Shown here piece by piece: positions 46,429 through 58,957 of a stretch of 64,000 nt of DNA; the first letter of the stretch is position 1, and every line of letters begins with the position of its first letter. This stretch comes from Epiperipatus broadwayi (Eukaryota > Onychophora > Udeonychophora > Euonychophora > Peripatidae). Location: positions 623,336 to 687,335 of the forward strand of contig JAQFVV010000014.1 of the NCBI GenBank assembly GCA_028023455.1, in the 5' to 3' direction. The translations under genes and the position numbers were made by a program. The notes under the pieces are model-generated. The model ran no database searches and was not told the origin of the DNA. It was given only the letters and a program-made list of their open reading frames with translations.

Positions 46429-47033
46429 TAGAAGTTAATAAATTTTACTATAATAGAAACAAAGAAAACTATGACTTATGAATATCATAATTTAATGAAA
46501 CTGACTGCTAAACATCATTAGTGACACTATGTGAGGATCCTTTTGAGATATTCCAAAATTTATAAAGCAATTTTATTATTTTAACATGCTCTCTGTTAGT
46601 TTTTAGGGAGTTGCTAATTTTAAGGTGTTTTAGGCATTATGATGGTAGTACTACTGCTTCAGCATTTATTCATTATTCAACAGTTATCTGTAATGTTGCT
46701 TTTTTAGTTTACATTTGGACTTAAATTATTGGTTTTAATAAAATCTGAAAATGGCAGTATCTCCTTTTTTGCCTGTGACACAATATAAAGAAACCGATAA
46801 CATTACTGATGGTAGATTATTTGTCTTCAGAATTTTCTGAAAGTGCTTTTGTTTTCTAGTATTTCAGAAAGAAAAATTGTAATTTTCAGTAATTTTGCTA
46901 CATATGTAAGGTTATTTATGCAATATATTTATAAAATATTTATTTTAAATGAAGAAATTACATGAACATAATTAAGTTTTATTTGAAAATGTTTGTTTTA
47001 AAAAGACAAGTTACATTCAAAGATCAGCCTTTC
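46429..47033. other. Unclassified repeat continuation, otherwise nothing
   Basis: 46530-46600 (CCTTTTGAGATATTCC...) loosely matches 13390-13450, so the repeat family probably continues. No gene is seen. Confidence 0.35.
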
Positions 47034-47115
47034 AAGCTAATTGTGCATGCATCTTCTGCGAGTGAAGTATTCATTTATTATTTAACACTCGCAGAAGATG
47101 TAATACAATTGTACG
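47034..47115. repeat. Perfect 15 bp inverted repeat within an ~80 bp hairpin
   Basis: CATCTTCTGCGAGTG (47050-47064) and its exact complement (47086-47100) are separated by 21 bases. Imperfect pairing (AATTGTGCATG against TACAATT) extends the stem outward to about 30 bp. It has the size of a microRNA-precursor-like hairpin, but could also be the tip of a small inverted-repeat element. Confidence 0.75.
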
Positions 47116-47384
47116 CATAGTGTTATATAAAAATAAATGCTTATTTACTTATAAAAAGACAAGTTGCAAAAACTGTAGTTAAAATAAAGTAGAAGTTTTT
47201 AATGGCTAAATATAATTGTTATCATAAAAGCAGGTGGAAAATTTTTTTGTGAAATTTTAATGCATGTAATTTTGAATTTTAAAACTAGTGTCATTCTTTT
47301 ATGATGTCTCAATTAAAATTGATTTCCATTTAAAGAAATGGAATTTCCAGTATGAAAAGAGCTGTTTTTATCATTAGTGTTCAG

Positions 47385-47735
47385 TTTAGTATTTTTTATA
47401 TTTTGAAAAGTTTTAAATTATTTTTTAGAATATCTTCAGTTTTAAACTTATGTTTTAACTAAATCATGTAAAGATTATCAAAATGTGATATAGAACAAAG
47501 TTTTAATTGTAAAAATAAATTATTGCAAATATGAACAAAATTGTCATTAGGTCTTTCAAATAAGAATAGTAGTTAGACTTTTAGAGAATTAATCGTTAGT
47601 CTAATTATTACAAGGTAGAACTGTAATTTTCCTTAATGCACTATCTCTTTATGCTCATTTTACCATAATAACAGCTTAATCTATAATAACATTTTAATAC
47701 TAAAAAAATCGGCAGAGGTCAGTATTTTATTAAAA
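47385..47735 (+). repeat. Unclassified dispersed repeat, second module joined to first
   Basis: TTTTAGAATAT.TTCAGTTTTAAACTTAT, then AACATTTTAATACTAAAAA, then GCAGAGGTCAGTAT (47705-47720). This join of the two modules shows that they form one element. A further copy of the second module lies at 48590-48735. Confidence 0.5.
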
Positions 47736-48589
47736 AAATGGATTTTTGTTATCCTATATGGTATTTGCAAAGAGCTAACTATCCATTCACTTTCATCTTA
47801 TACAATGCTTGAATGAACCAATTGTCTATCTCTGTTATTGCTGAGTAGGAATTTTTAATTGTCAACATCAAAAAGGGTGTGCAAATCTCTTATTCTTTAG
47901 TAATAGATTTTGAACATGTAAACATATATTTTCCATAATTATTTATATTTATAATTAATTTCTAGAAAGTTTGACTAATATCGAATTTAAATGTAGATTT
48001 TTATTTAAAAATATTTAATTTTTAGAAGAAAAATAATCAAGAGAAATGAATAATGCTTGACTGTTATTTTTAAGTTAATGACATTATATGACCTTAAATA
48101 GAAATCATCTATTTTTCATAATTATTTACATAGTTATGACTAATAATGTGATTAGATTTAGATTTGTATTAAAAAATATTTAATTTTAGAATAAGAATAG
48201 ATGAGAAATGAATAATCAGCATTTTTACTTGTAAGTCAAGAGAAATCAATGGCAACTACACCTAATTGGTTTAAAAATACTTGTTTTGGTGCATACAATT
48301 TTTTGTCTATTTCTTAATTAAATTTTTACTAGGTATATTAAAATAATGCTGATTATTTTACTTTAATATTTTATAAATAAAAATATAACTGACGAATAAG
48401 AACAATCAAAGTTTTACTCAATCTGATGAATAAAAAAAAATCATATTTGAAGAAATAGAAAGCATAATTTGATACACTTATTAGGGATTAAGAGTTATTT
48501 ATTTATATTATTTTGTTAAATTTCAGGAATTATATACTTAGACTATTCCCTGCTGCTGTTGATTGATGAAAACATCATTTGTTCTCATT

Positions 48590-48735
48590 ATGAACTCATT
48601 TTTTCAATATTGGCAAAGTTCTAATATGATTTTTTAGAATAATTTTCATTTGTAGATGTATAATTCTACCAAATGAAGTCCAATTTATTGAATTCTGATT
48701 TTGAATAATGTTTTAATACTAAAATCAAAAAATAA
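48590..48735 (+). repeat. Unclassified dispersed repeat, second module copy
   Basis: GGCAAAGTTCTAATATGATT, TTTTAGAATAATTTTCATTTG, TCCAATTTATTGAATTCTG and ATGTTTTAATACTAAAATCA match 13640-13800 in order. Confidence 0.55.
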
Positions 48736-48861
48736 AAATATTACAAAAAGTGTCATCATGCAGCAGTGTAGAAAGTTTAATTAAAACAAGTACATTACTT
48801 TTTAAATCCAGATCCAAAGTTTATATCTGAACTCAGCATAATGTCTAGTTTAATAAATCAT

Positions 48862-48960
48862 TAAATAATAATCATTAATATATATATATATATATATATA
48901 TTAATATATTATTTAATATTATTTATTTGATATATATATATATATATATATATATCAAAT
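48862..48960. repeat. AT-repeat palindrome
   Basis: Two (AT)n blocks (48872-48900 and 48931-48955), each with short complementary flanks (TTAATAT/ATATTAA and TTTGATAT/ATATCAAA), form two adjacent cruciform-prone sequences. Confidence 0.9.
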
Positions 48961-51829
48961 AAAGTTATGAGAGCAGAAAGTTTGGCATTTATAAATAATA
49001 TATTTATACTCACACAACTATAAGTTTTTTTTCAATAGTCAATTCATTGATACTGAATAAATATTTGATAAACTGAATTAAGATATTCTAGTAATTATAG
49101 TTTAAAAATAAAAACATATATCAACTGGAAGAAAAGATTATATGAATAATAAGATACAACATTAAATGAAAAGAAAAACTGATAGAATAATAAAAGCTTA
49201 ATGTAAATTTGGTTTTTTGCAGGGGAAATATTATAGGGAGAATTTTAAGTTAGAGCTTTTGCTACCAAGTGTTTTATGTAATAGTTAATTAGATAAATTT
49301 CTAGATAAATAGGTGCTTAATAAAACTGAATAATCACTGGTTGTATGGATTTGCTAATTATATTTGAAGATATAAAGTATGAACTTAACAAACACTAACT
49401 GGAATTGATTAAATTTATAGAAAAATTTGGAGTAAAAATAAATATGACTACAAACAAAATATTTAAGTTAAAAGCAAATAAATAGATTTGATAAAAACAA
49501 ACAAACAATCAAAAAACAAAACAAAACTGGCAGCAGTTATGAAGAAAAAGCATTTTAGTGCTCTGTATTTTGAGAAAGATAAAATGAAAATTTCAATAAA
49601 GATATTTGGTTAAAATATCATTTAGTGAAGTTCTAATACAATTATTCCTGTCATTAAAGTTAGAAGACAAAAAAAATAGTTGATTAGAAAAAAAAAAAAA
49701 AAAAAATTCAGATTTTGAATGGAAAATATTATTTGGTAAAATAAGAATATAATAAAGAAAAGTTTAAAATATATGTATAAAAATATATTTTTTATTGAGT
49801 AAATTGAAAAATGGAAGAAAAGTGGAGTATATTTAGAAATAGTGAAATCTAAATTTGAAACTAACGAGAGAAGTAATTCAAATAAATTATTTAATGTTAA
49901 TAATCAAGAATTCAAGCATGAAGAGGCATTACAATCAAAAATGAACAACTATGCAAAAGCAGTAAAAGCTGGAGTGAATAGAAGCATGGGGTAAATAACG
50001 TTATGCAGGGGGCTTATGATAATATATTGGATTTAATGGACAAGGATGATGAACAATCAATCGTTTTACCAAAATCACTCAATGAATAACTTTTTACAGT
50101 GATTGAGAAATTTAAGGAATAAAGGCTAACAATTTTTTATCAAAAACATAACCATAGACTAATTCATTTGACACGCTGGATGCTAGACACTCCAGCTAGA
50201 AATATCTGAATTTATTTCTACAGTAGTTAACTTAGGACTGCAATAATGTAAATATAGAATATCAATATATGTAATATTTAATCTTAGCATAAATAAAGTT
50301 TTCTTTAATAAAAAAAAAAATGGAACTATGAAAACAGTGTTCTAAAGTGACTTATTAAGACTTGGGCAGCTAATTTATAAATTTGCAAAAGTTTTACCAG
50401 CTGGTTTTTAATATAGATCATAATCATGAAGTATTACAAGCTTACAATTAAATTAATTACATTTATTTTAATTTAATATATTTTATAATATTATCTATGT
50501 TGATATTACTTGTGTTTTTTTATATTTACCATTAAGGACACTGCAAAATGTCAAAAAGCAAACATTTCAAGTTTACATTCTTATAATATATAATATAAAA
50601 TACTTAAATGTATATATAATATAAACCATAAATCATGATAAAAACATTTAAATTGCTTTAGTTTGGGGGAGGGGGCATTTATTAAAATCTATTACATTTC
50701 ACATTACAAAACTAATAAAAAACAAACATGAAATAAACTTATAAAATAGGAAATTAATTTCAATGATTTTAGAAATTTCGTAAATAAATTCAGTATATAA
50801 TTTTTTCAAAAAAACCCATATTGGATTTAAATTAGTTATACTTTCACAAATTTATGCGACCTACAATTTACTTTACACACTCTCTCTCTTTCTGATATAT
50901 GTAATCTGCAAAAATATATCTTTTCTCTTAAAGCTCTTATTTAATTCTAATTGTCAAATTTGAATTTTTAATTATAACTTCACCCTGCATATATTAATTT
51001 TTGTACTTTGACAAAACCTACTTTTCACAAGAATGCATATTAAATGTTATACTGAATATATTCAACTGAAAATTCAGATCTTCCTCTTCCTCCGCTTTTC
51101 TTTTTAGTTTGCTTGCTTTACTATTTATATATAAAAAGTGAAAAATTCAAAAAAATTATCTCAATAATGCAGCAAAGTTTTATTATTATTTTTGTATACA
51201 GTAATCTTAGTGCTATATTATAGCATATATATATTTTCTTTTATGCCCACATATAAAATTTTATTTAGAATAATATAAACATTTTAATACATGCATATGT
51301 ATATATTTAATATTATTTCAGAATATAATTATTTTATTATTATGATGATAGTCAGCAGCAGCAACCATTAGCAAATGGTATGATCGTTTCAACTCCATGA
51401 GTAAAAAAAAAAAAAAAAAAAAAATAATAAAATTAATAATAGACTAGAGATAAATTTTGCTATAATTATACATACCATATCTAAATAAGTACCTTCACGA
51501 AATATGCTGATCCATTACTCTGCTCATTTGATATTTTTTATAATGCTGTTTTATAACTTCTATTGCATCAAACTTTTCTTTTTTTCTGGATATTTCAATG
51601 TTTATTTTAGTAATCATTTTATCTAATAAAAATGGACAAATTTTGAAAACGGATTACTAGTCCATTACTAGTTGATTTCTTTCATTTTTTTCTCTTATCT
51701 TAATTATTTTTTCATTTATAAACTAGTAATCATTTTGTAATTCAAACACCCTATACTTTATAATACGATATTTTAGTTGGTTTTTTTTTTTTTTTTGGCC
51801 AGAGAAATAATAATAATAATAATAATAAT
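48961..51829. other. AT-rich DNA, one weak coding-like patch
   Basis: 49900-50190 (plus strand, mixed frames) is less repetitive and reads KHEEALQSKMNNYAKAVKAG and AYDNILDLMDKDDEQSIVLP between stops. I do not recognise it; a decayed gene or transposon fragment is possible. A 20-base poly-A lies at about 51403-51424 and a T16 run at 51781-51796. Nothing else is seen. Confidence 0.35.
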
Positions 51830-51830
51830 G
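51808..51830. repeat. (TAA)n microsatellite at a SINE tail
   Basis: About 8 units directly abutting the 3' end of the minus-strand SINE at 51831, so it is probably the SINE's (ATT)n tail. Confidence 0.9.
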
Positions 51831-51960
51831 ATTAAATAGCTTTATTGGTCGGGAATTCTTAAAAAGCTTGACCGCTGGAAATGGCTGTGCGAACATGATC
51901 CAGGTATCTTATGTCCAGAATCTACCTTTCTACCATTGCACCAAACCACCCAGAGCATGG
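51831..51960 (-). mobile_element. tRNA-derived SINE, family 1 (copy 2)
   Basis: On the minus strand, GGTTTGGTGCAATGGTAGAA (A-box region) is followed by AGATTCTGGACATAAGATAC and GGATCATGTTCGCACAGCC (B-box region). The 3' part ends CCAATAAAGCTATTTAAT and an (ATT)n tail. The A-box region, AGATTCT segment and 3' motif match the copy at 4512-4618. GC content is well above the surroundings. Confidence 0.65.
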
Positions 51961-52178
51961 AAACAATAATTAGTTTATTTACGAGAATAAAGGAAATAAT
52001 TTGATTTATTTTAAAAATGTTAAGTTTGCTTTAAAAACTTGAATAATACTGTTTTTTTTTTTTTTACTATTATCAGAATGCCGAAATTTCTACCATTTAA
52101 TTATAAAATGAAAAAGTTGAACATAGTTTTTAATAATAGTGTTAAATTTTATTCTCAAAAATGTATTATATATCTTAA

Positions 52179-52238
52179 GTCAAGCGTTGGTGGCCTAGTG
52201 GAGCGCTTGCCGGTCAACGCATTTGCCATATGAAAATA
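52179..52238 (+). mobile_element. tRNA-derived SINE, family 2 (copy 3), internally deleted
   Basis: GTCAAGCGTTGGTGGCCTAG and the family 3' end TTTGCCATATGAAAA are present, but the middle, including the B box, is missing, leaving about 55 bp. It is flanked by a perfect 12 bp direct repeat TATATATCTTAA (52167-52178 and 52239-52250), which marks a genuine insertion. A deletion copy with its own target-site duplication suggests either deletion after insertion or retroposition of a short transcript. Confidence 0.75.
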
Positions 52239-52250
52239 TATATATCTTAA

Positions 52251-55200
52251 TGTTTGAATTTTTGTTTCTATGTGTTTAGTTTTGATGCTGAACTTATAGT
52301 TAATAAGATTATAGATATAAAGATAACTACTCTATATGAAAATATGATATACTACTGAAATTAAAAGTTGTTATGACAGACAAAATTTATGTATATATAT
52401 ATTTAAATGACCTATTTTTAGCCAATTTAGCTGGTCATACAATTTGTGATTGGAAAATGGACATCTAGCTATTCTTAAGTTATCAGCAAAATAAGAAAGA
52501 ACGGAAACTTTCAAAACCGTTATTTGTCTGAACTCATGCTTATATCTTCAGAGGAATGCTGATGAGGTCGCACCGTCCATCAAAGATATTTAACTCTTAA
52601 TTTTATTATTTAAAAGTTTGATATCTTTAATCTTGTTTAATGTATATACTTTTATCTAGAGATGTCAGCATGCATTTTGTAATTAATGCATAGTATTATT
52701 ATGATCAGTGATGATCATGATTACACATTATTGCCAATACTATTATGGCTAGATACTTTATTGCCAAAATTTATTGTAATATTTTATTTATATGTAGAGC
52801 TGTACTATAAAATAATGAAAGTTTTAGTTTGGAGGTAAATTGTAATATGAACTTTTAGTATATCAATATATGTAGAGATATGTATGAAGTTGTTATGGCT
52901 AGAAGCATAACTTATTAATGATAAACCTGTAAACAGCAGATGATTTTACAGAATTAAATTAAATCTTAATTATTTAATTATATTGCAATATTAATTGTAA
53001 TATGTATATGAATCGAAATTCAAAATATATATTTTGATAAGATTTTTTAAAGTGTACGTATGTATTTATTCATTGGGATGCATAATTATATTTTGAAAAT
53101 GAGATTCGTATGTAAGAAAAACAATAATTTATACATAAAGTTTATAAATATTTTAAGAATTTTTTATTGTATTCTTTCTTTTATTTAGGAGATAATTTAA
53201 AGTATCCCCCCCCCCTTTATTACTTATGTAATTTATATTTTATTCAAACCAAGTAATATATAATAATGGCTGTTTCAGTTTTCTTTTTATTTTTTATAGC
53301 ATATTCTTAATTTTAACCAACGTGGAAGTCCTACTGGAAAAATAGAAATTATAATAAATGAAGTTATTTACTATAAATATATATTTGAAATTTATTTTGC
53401 CATAATAATGAAAAAGAATAAATAACTATTTTTTCTTTAACGTTTAATAGAAAAAGAAAGTGATAAACCCAATAATATTTCTATTTTATGTGTTAGCTTG
53501 AAAAACGGATAGCTTAATTAATTCAACGTTTTTATCCTTGCCGCCTAGTGTTGTAATGAATTAATATCAAGTTTTTATTATTTTATGTATGCTTTTAAAT
53601 TTTGATGGCCAACTCTGTGTCAATGTCTGCGCTTTGATATATATAAATAAAATATAGCTGAATGGCATGTCAATATTTTTCATAATTTATTTGGGTAGGG
53701 AATAGTTTTGTATGTATTACACAATCTTAAATTCTTTCAGTTAATTTTTATAAAACGAATGAATAAAGAACATGAATATGTCCAGTTTGCTAAGCTTTTA
53801 TAAATTTATTCATAAACATAGTTAAACTGAAGAAATTCTCAGGTCATCGATAAAAACTCAATTATTTATTTGCTATCTTTACATTAAGATGCAATAAGTT
53901 TATAAAAAAATTTAATTCACTTAAATTATTCACTAACAAAATAAAATTTTTAGCCTATCATTTTTGTTTTATTATTATTGTTAAATATGATCGCATAAAC
54001 TTCTAGGAGAATATATTCGTCTGTTTGAAAAACAAATGTTTAGACACATAGACATATATATATATATGACATCGTTTTAGAATTCTTATATAAATATTTA
54101 ATGTCTGCATAAGGCTCATGGTTGGTTCAATGGTGGCTCATTCTTCTGCTATGGTAACACTTGTGGATTTGAATATAAGCTGAATAAAAAAGAAAATATT
54201 TGCATGTTCTAATCAAACTTTTTTTTTTTTCGTGTAGCCAATCTAATAAATGGATATGTAACTATTCTTAGGCAGAAAGTAAAGCAATTACGTAAAACTT
54301 TTTTAAATCTTTATCTCCCAGAAATTTGCAAGAATAATATTACCTTTTTTTTTACTCATGCTATATGAGAGATTATTTGAAAGACTTTTGCCCTGCAATA
54401 GGGTATTTAAAAACGGTCTTATATATATATAGTATGTGTAGAATTGTACGATTAACAAATGCAGCAAAGTAGGAAATGTAAATTATTGAACAACATTAAT
54501 CTTTAAAATATACAGTATAATAAATAATAATCATAAAACTAGAAATTTAAAACTAATGGCTCTAAAAAAAGAAATTTAGAATTTGAAAAGAGTACATATT
54601 AATACATTATCATTTTCTTGTGATAATTTTAGATAGAATTTTCAACGTAAGAAAGGAAATATTTTTATTTTTTCTAAAATTACATGGTTTTTTTTTTTTT
54701 TTAGACAATTGTAAAATTATTAAAAATATTTTAAAGTCACTTGAATTGTTGATAAAAGTAGTAAAAATATATATTTTATTTGAATTGCATAGATTGCATG
54801 GATAGGAGTTTCATACAATTCTTACATTATTGTAGCATCTCTGAATAAAAAAGTAAGACAAAATTATTAGATGTGTTATAGAAGTTAAATTAAAAAGTAT
54901 ATTAAATAAATTTGGAAACTATCAAATATAGGTTATAAATCATTTAAAGTAAAATCATCAAGATTAATGAAAAAATAAAATTCATAAATTTATCACTTCT
55001 TTACAGCTTTTACAATAACTTATATAACAGTCTATTGTTTCAACATCGAACATGATTAGTATTTAGTCGTAATTTAATTAATACTTTAAGAAAGGCTATA
55101 GTCACATAAGCAGATAAATTGGTAACTTATATTTTAATATTAATCTTGGAAAACTTTTGTTATATGTATAATCTATTATAAAGGTGTAAAATAAGTATGT

Positions 55201-58200
55201 AGAAATATGTAACTTGTATATTAATTTTATACCTATTGAAAAAATTATTATTTATATTACTTAATACTTAGAATAAACAACAAAACAGAATTGAAAATGA
55301 TAAAAGAATTGCTCAGAATTACAAAAAAAAAAAAAAATTGGTAAAGTTTCAATATAAAAATAAAAATAAGTAGAAAATATAATAAATAACTAAATAAACA
55401 CTTTATTGGTGTTGTAATTATGTAACTAATAGAATCAATATTTAGTCTTTATGTTTTCTACAATATTTTCTAAACATCTAAATTTGACTTATTGATATAG
55501 AAGGTGATTGTTTTTTTATTTATTGATAGATAACGGTTTAGCAAAGTGCAAGAAGGTTTACTATCACTTTTATTAATTAAACTAGATAATTAAATGTAAT
55601 AATTGAAAATATAAGATACTTATATAAATTTTTGATATCATAAATAAAAAAAAGCTCAGTAGTTTAGTTTGGAATCTAGTATTAAATAAATTATACTTAG
55701 AGTTAGAACAATCGAAATAATAAAATAAAAATCGTTAATTAAAAACAACGAATCAAGTAAAAAAAAAAAAAAAGATAAAAAAAAAATAGTTTAAGGAAAA
55801 AATATAGGTAAAGACAGAGCCCAGTTAAACAGTTAATTTGAGTAATAAAATCGGAAAATCAAGAGTATTATTATTTAAGTGAATAAATTTAAGTAAAAGA
55901 ATAGCAAGTTGATAACTTAAATAAGATTATTTGCTTAAGAATAATTTATTATTATAGCTGTTATTTCAAATACATTTTACATTGATTACTCTTTGTACAA
56001 AGTAATTGCATTTTCAGCATTTAGTTTTACAGATAAATACTTTGAAAACAGTTTATATATTACATTTAACATTTGTTAATGTAATAACTTTGATTCAAGC
56101 TTTCTAAACTGAGTTTTTGTTGAAATTATAATTTTAGATGAAGAGGCCTCATTTCAACATAGTTTTTAGAATGTTTTTTTTTTTTTTTAATTTTTATTCT
56201 TTGTCTTATTGATTATTATTAATAGATGTATCTTCTGGGATTTACATTTTATAAATAAATACACCTTATGCATCATAATGTATAAAGAGTATATGTGGCT
56301 GTAGTATTTTAGCAAATCTTATTAGGATCGTCAAGCAAAAGTTATCAAAAATAGGTGAGTCAAAAAATACTTATTGTTAAGTTTCTTCTTTAAGGCATAC
56401 ATTACATAAATCATCTACTTTCCAAATGTAACTTTTATATTTGATGAAGTACTTTGTAGGTAGTGATTATAGATTCAGTTTTAATAGAAAATCAAAATAA
56501 TTTCATTCAAATTACCAATGTTTAAATTTTTGTAGAGTTCTTTGTTAGTTAATTTTAGAATGTTTTTATCTAGATGGAGTGAGTAAGGAAAAGTGGGATT
56601 ATGGATATCCCAATTTTGAAACATGTTACATGGTAGAACAAGGTTTAGGATTTTTTTATTGATAGCAATAGTAAATTTTTCCTTAAAATTATTTTTAAAT
56701 AGAGTATTTAGTTATCAGCTTATCATTTCTAGCAATAAGTTCATTGGATCCATTTTATCCTTTTAATTCAATGATACTTATGCTCTGCATGATTTAATGC
56801 AGTGGTAGTGTTTAAACTTTGAAACTGTTCAAACTTCTTATGAACATTGGAACAATTACACCATTGAGTTTTTTAAAAATATATATTAATACCTATATAT
56901 TTTCTCATTCTTGTCTTTTTTTGATCCATTTTGTTTTTCCATGCATTGTCTTAAATTCTTATGTTGCCTTTTTATTAAAATTCATATCGCAGATTTATAT
57001 GTAAAAAGTGACAAAATCTATTTATTAAAAAAAAAAAAAAATTTTAAGTAAAAATATTTTCTTGTAATATTAAGTTATTCAAAATCACTCTAAGTTAAAT
57101 TCTATGATTGATATTATTTTTTTACATTTTCACCTACATTAATAATGTGATCAATATATTTTGTAATTGTTACTAAAAGTTCTTTGAATATTTATCTTTT
57201 GTTCCATTTTTTTTTGGTTTTATCTGATGGCTTAGAAATATTTTTGCACCCTCCCCCCACAATATTTTGAAAAATCTAGATGATTTCACTAATCTCCATT
57301 TGTATTTATTCTCTTAGCACCCCATTTTAATCCACATAATATTTACAGAGATAGAGAATCACATTGGTGTACACCCTTACTAATGTTAGTTTTTATAATA
57401 TCACTATGTAATCTAATTTACTATTATTGCATTTTAAAAATATTCTTCAGAATTTAACAATATCCTAAATTTATTCAAAAACTTTAGTCAGAAAAATGAT
57501 AATAAATTCAAATTTATTTATTTTTTTCCAATCTTTTAATCCACTGATAATTTCTCTTAATTTTAGGATAAATCTATTGTGCTAGAATTATTTGTAGATC
57601 CAGTTTGTAATGCTTGCTCTTAATAAGCATCTTACATAAAACTGATTGAAGATTGATAAGTCTGTAATTTTTAATATTTCCTTTTTCAGTTTTCTTAAAT
57701 GTTATCTTTTTTTCATTCATCTGTGTAGTTTATCTTTATCACATAGACAACATTTTTCTGTTTATTTTAAAATAAAATACTTTTATAATTTTCTGGAGTT
57801 TTTTATTTTTCATATAAATTTAACTTCATATCTTAGTTCTTCATTTAAAATACTTCCAATTAAAAAAAAAAGTGTATAAATACTGTTTGTTTTTTTTTTG
57901 TTTTTTTTTGTTGTTGTACACTTCATAATATTTCCTCTCATTTTAGTAATAGTGCCATCTTTCTTACTTATTGCTGAAATAACTTTCCAAGGTATAGATG
58001 TTGGAAGCAAATTTGGAAATTTTAATTTTATGTAACTTTTTTTTTTTTTTTTGGTAATTCTTATTTATATTTTTTGTCAGCTTTAATTCTTTTTCTTATC
58101 ATTTTACACAATTTTAAATATTCAATTATTTTAAATGGATCATTTAAAAATATTTGCTTTGACTGAAAATTTATTGGAGAATTGCTTCAATTATGCTAGC

Positions 58201-58679
58201 TATTTAGATAGTAATTTTTTATAATCAGTGAAATCAGTCAAGTTTGAGCTTTCTTTGAATTCTGTTACTATTTCAATCTAAGCTTATTCACTTGTATAGT
58301 CATATAGATCTGAACTCAGTTCAGCATCTATACATTTTGGTTTTTTTTTTTAACAAACCACAGTCATCATTATCCCATGAGCAAGATAGTTATAAGACTG
58401 TCAAAATATTACACGATCACCATTTTATATGCTTACACAGGCTGTTAATAACAATAGCAAAGTTTTCATACAATAGTGCCACCAAATGCAATACTTAGTA
58501 ATCAATGGATACAAGAAGGTTTATACATAAAATCCATATCTAATGCGTACTCATCTCATATCCCTAAACTAGTTTCCAGTTTAATGAAGCCTTGGATTTG
58601 AGAGTAATTTATTTGACTATTGTTGGTTCAAACTGAAATTTGTTGCTTAGGTTATCAAAAATTATAAATAAATAAGATT
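52251..58679. other. AT-rich DNA, nothing confident
   Basis: A CTGATGAGG motif at 52559 lacks the rest of a hammerhead. A weak tRNA-like pair lies at 54117-54185 (listed). Poly-A/T runs are frequent (54687-54702, 55322-55335, 57028-57042, 58038-58052). ORFs such as 57646-57879 and 58292-58498 are low-complexity. Confidence 0.45.
54117..54185 (+). mobile_element. Possible tRNA-derived SINE fragment
   Basis: GGTTGGTTCAATGGTGGCTC (A-box-like) and GTGGATTTGAATATAAG (degenerate B box) are spaced about 45 bases apart. It does not clearly match either SINE family in the window. Confidence 0.3.
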
Positions 58680-58957
58680 GGTTATAAAAAAGGAGGCAAA
58701 GGATTAGGAAAAGATGATGCTAAATGCCACCATAAAGTATTACTTGATAACATCTACTGAATCACAAAACCGGTTATCCATCATGTTTAGCTTATTTCTG
58801 GTTTAATTTACAAAGCAGAGTATTGAAAGTGTTTCTGGAGAAAGTTCTTTGTGATGCAGTTACATACACTGAACATGCCAAAAGGAAGACTGTCACTGCT
58901 ATGGATATTGTGTATGCATTAAAATGACAGTGTTGCAATTTGTATGGATTTTGAGGT
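58680..58957 (+). pseudogene. H4: Histone H4 pseudogene
   Basis: The translation follows nearly the whole of histone H4. KKGGKGLGKDDAK begins at 58686, [12 protein letters not shown] follows, then ISGLIYKAE after an ~18 base loss. After a second loss of ~7 bases comes [20 protein letters not shown], then [13 protein letters not shown], ending Q-x-x-x-LYGF near 58951. There are in-frame stops (for example TGA at 58925-58927, where R is expected) and two deletions totalling about 25 bases, so it is dead. Most Arg codons have become Cys, His, Leu or stop, the changes expected from C-to-T decay at CpG in CGN codons. The start codon is lost. H4 genes are intronless, so gene duplication and retroposition cannot be told apart; no poly-A tail or other histone gene is seen nearby. 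Confidence 0.93.

Noticed and set aside
48421-48470. CTGATGAATAAAAA as hammerhead core
   Set aside because: The following sequence is A-rich with no stem II; the match is chance in AT-rich DNA.
49900-50190. Host gene exon (AYDNILDLMDKDDEQSIVLP segment)
   Set aside because: It reads through several stops and frame changes, has no recognisable domain and no splice-site pair.
52540-52610. CTGATGAGGTCGCACCGTCC as a fifth hammerhead
   Set aside because: After CTGATGA the following bases form at best a 3 bp hairpin and there is no GAAA at the required position (ATCAAAG instead). No stem I partner or cleavage site is seen nearby.
57646-57879. 77-codon ORF with hydrophobic segments as a membrane protein
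   Set aside because: Translation is Phe/Leu/Ile/Ser-rich as expected from T-rich DNA; no start context, family or conserved motif.
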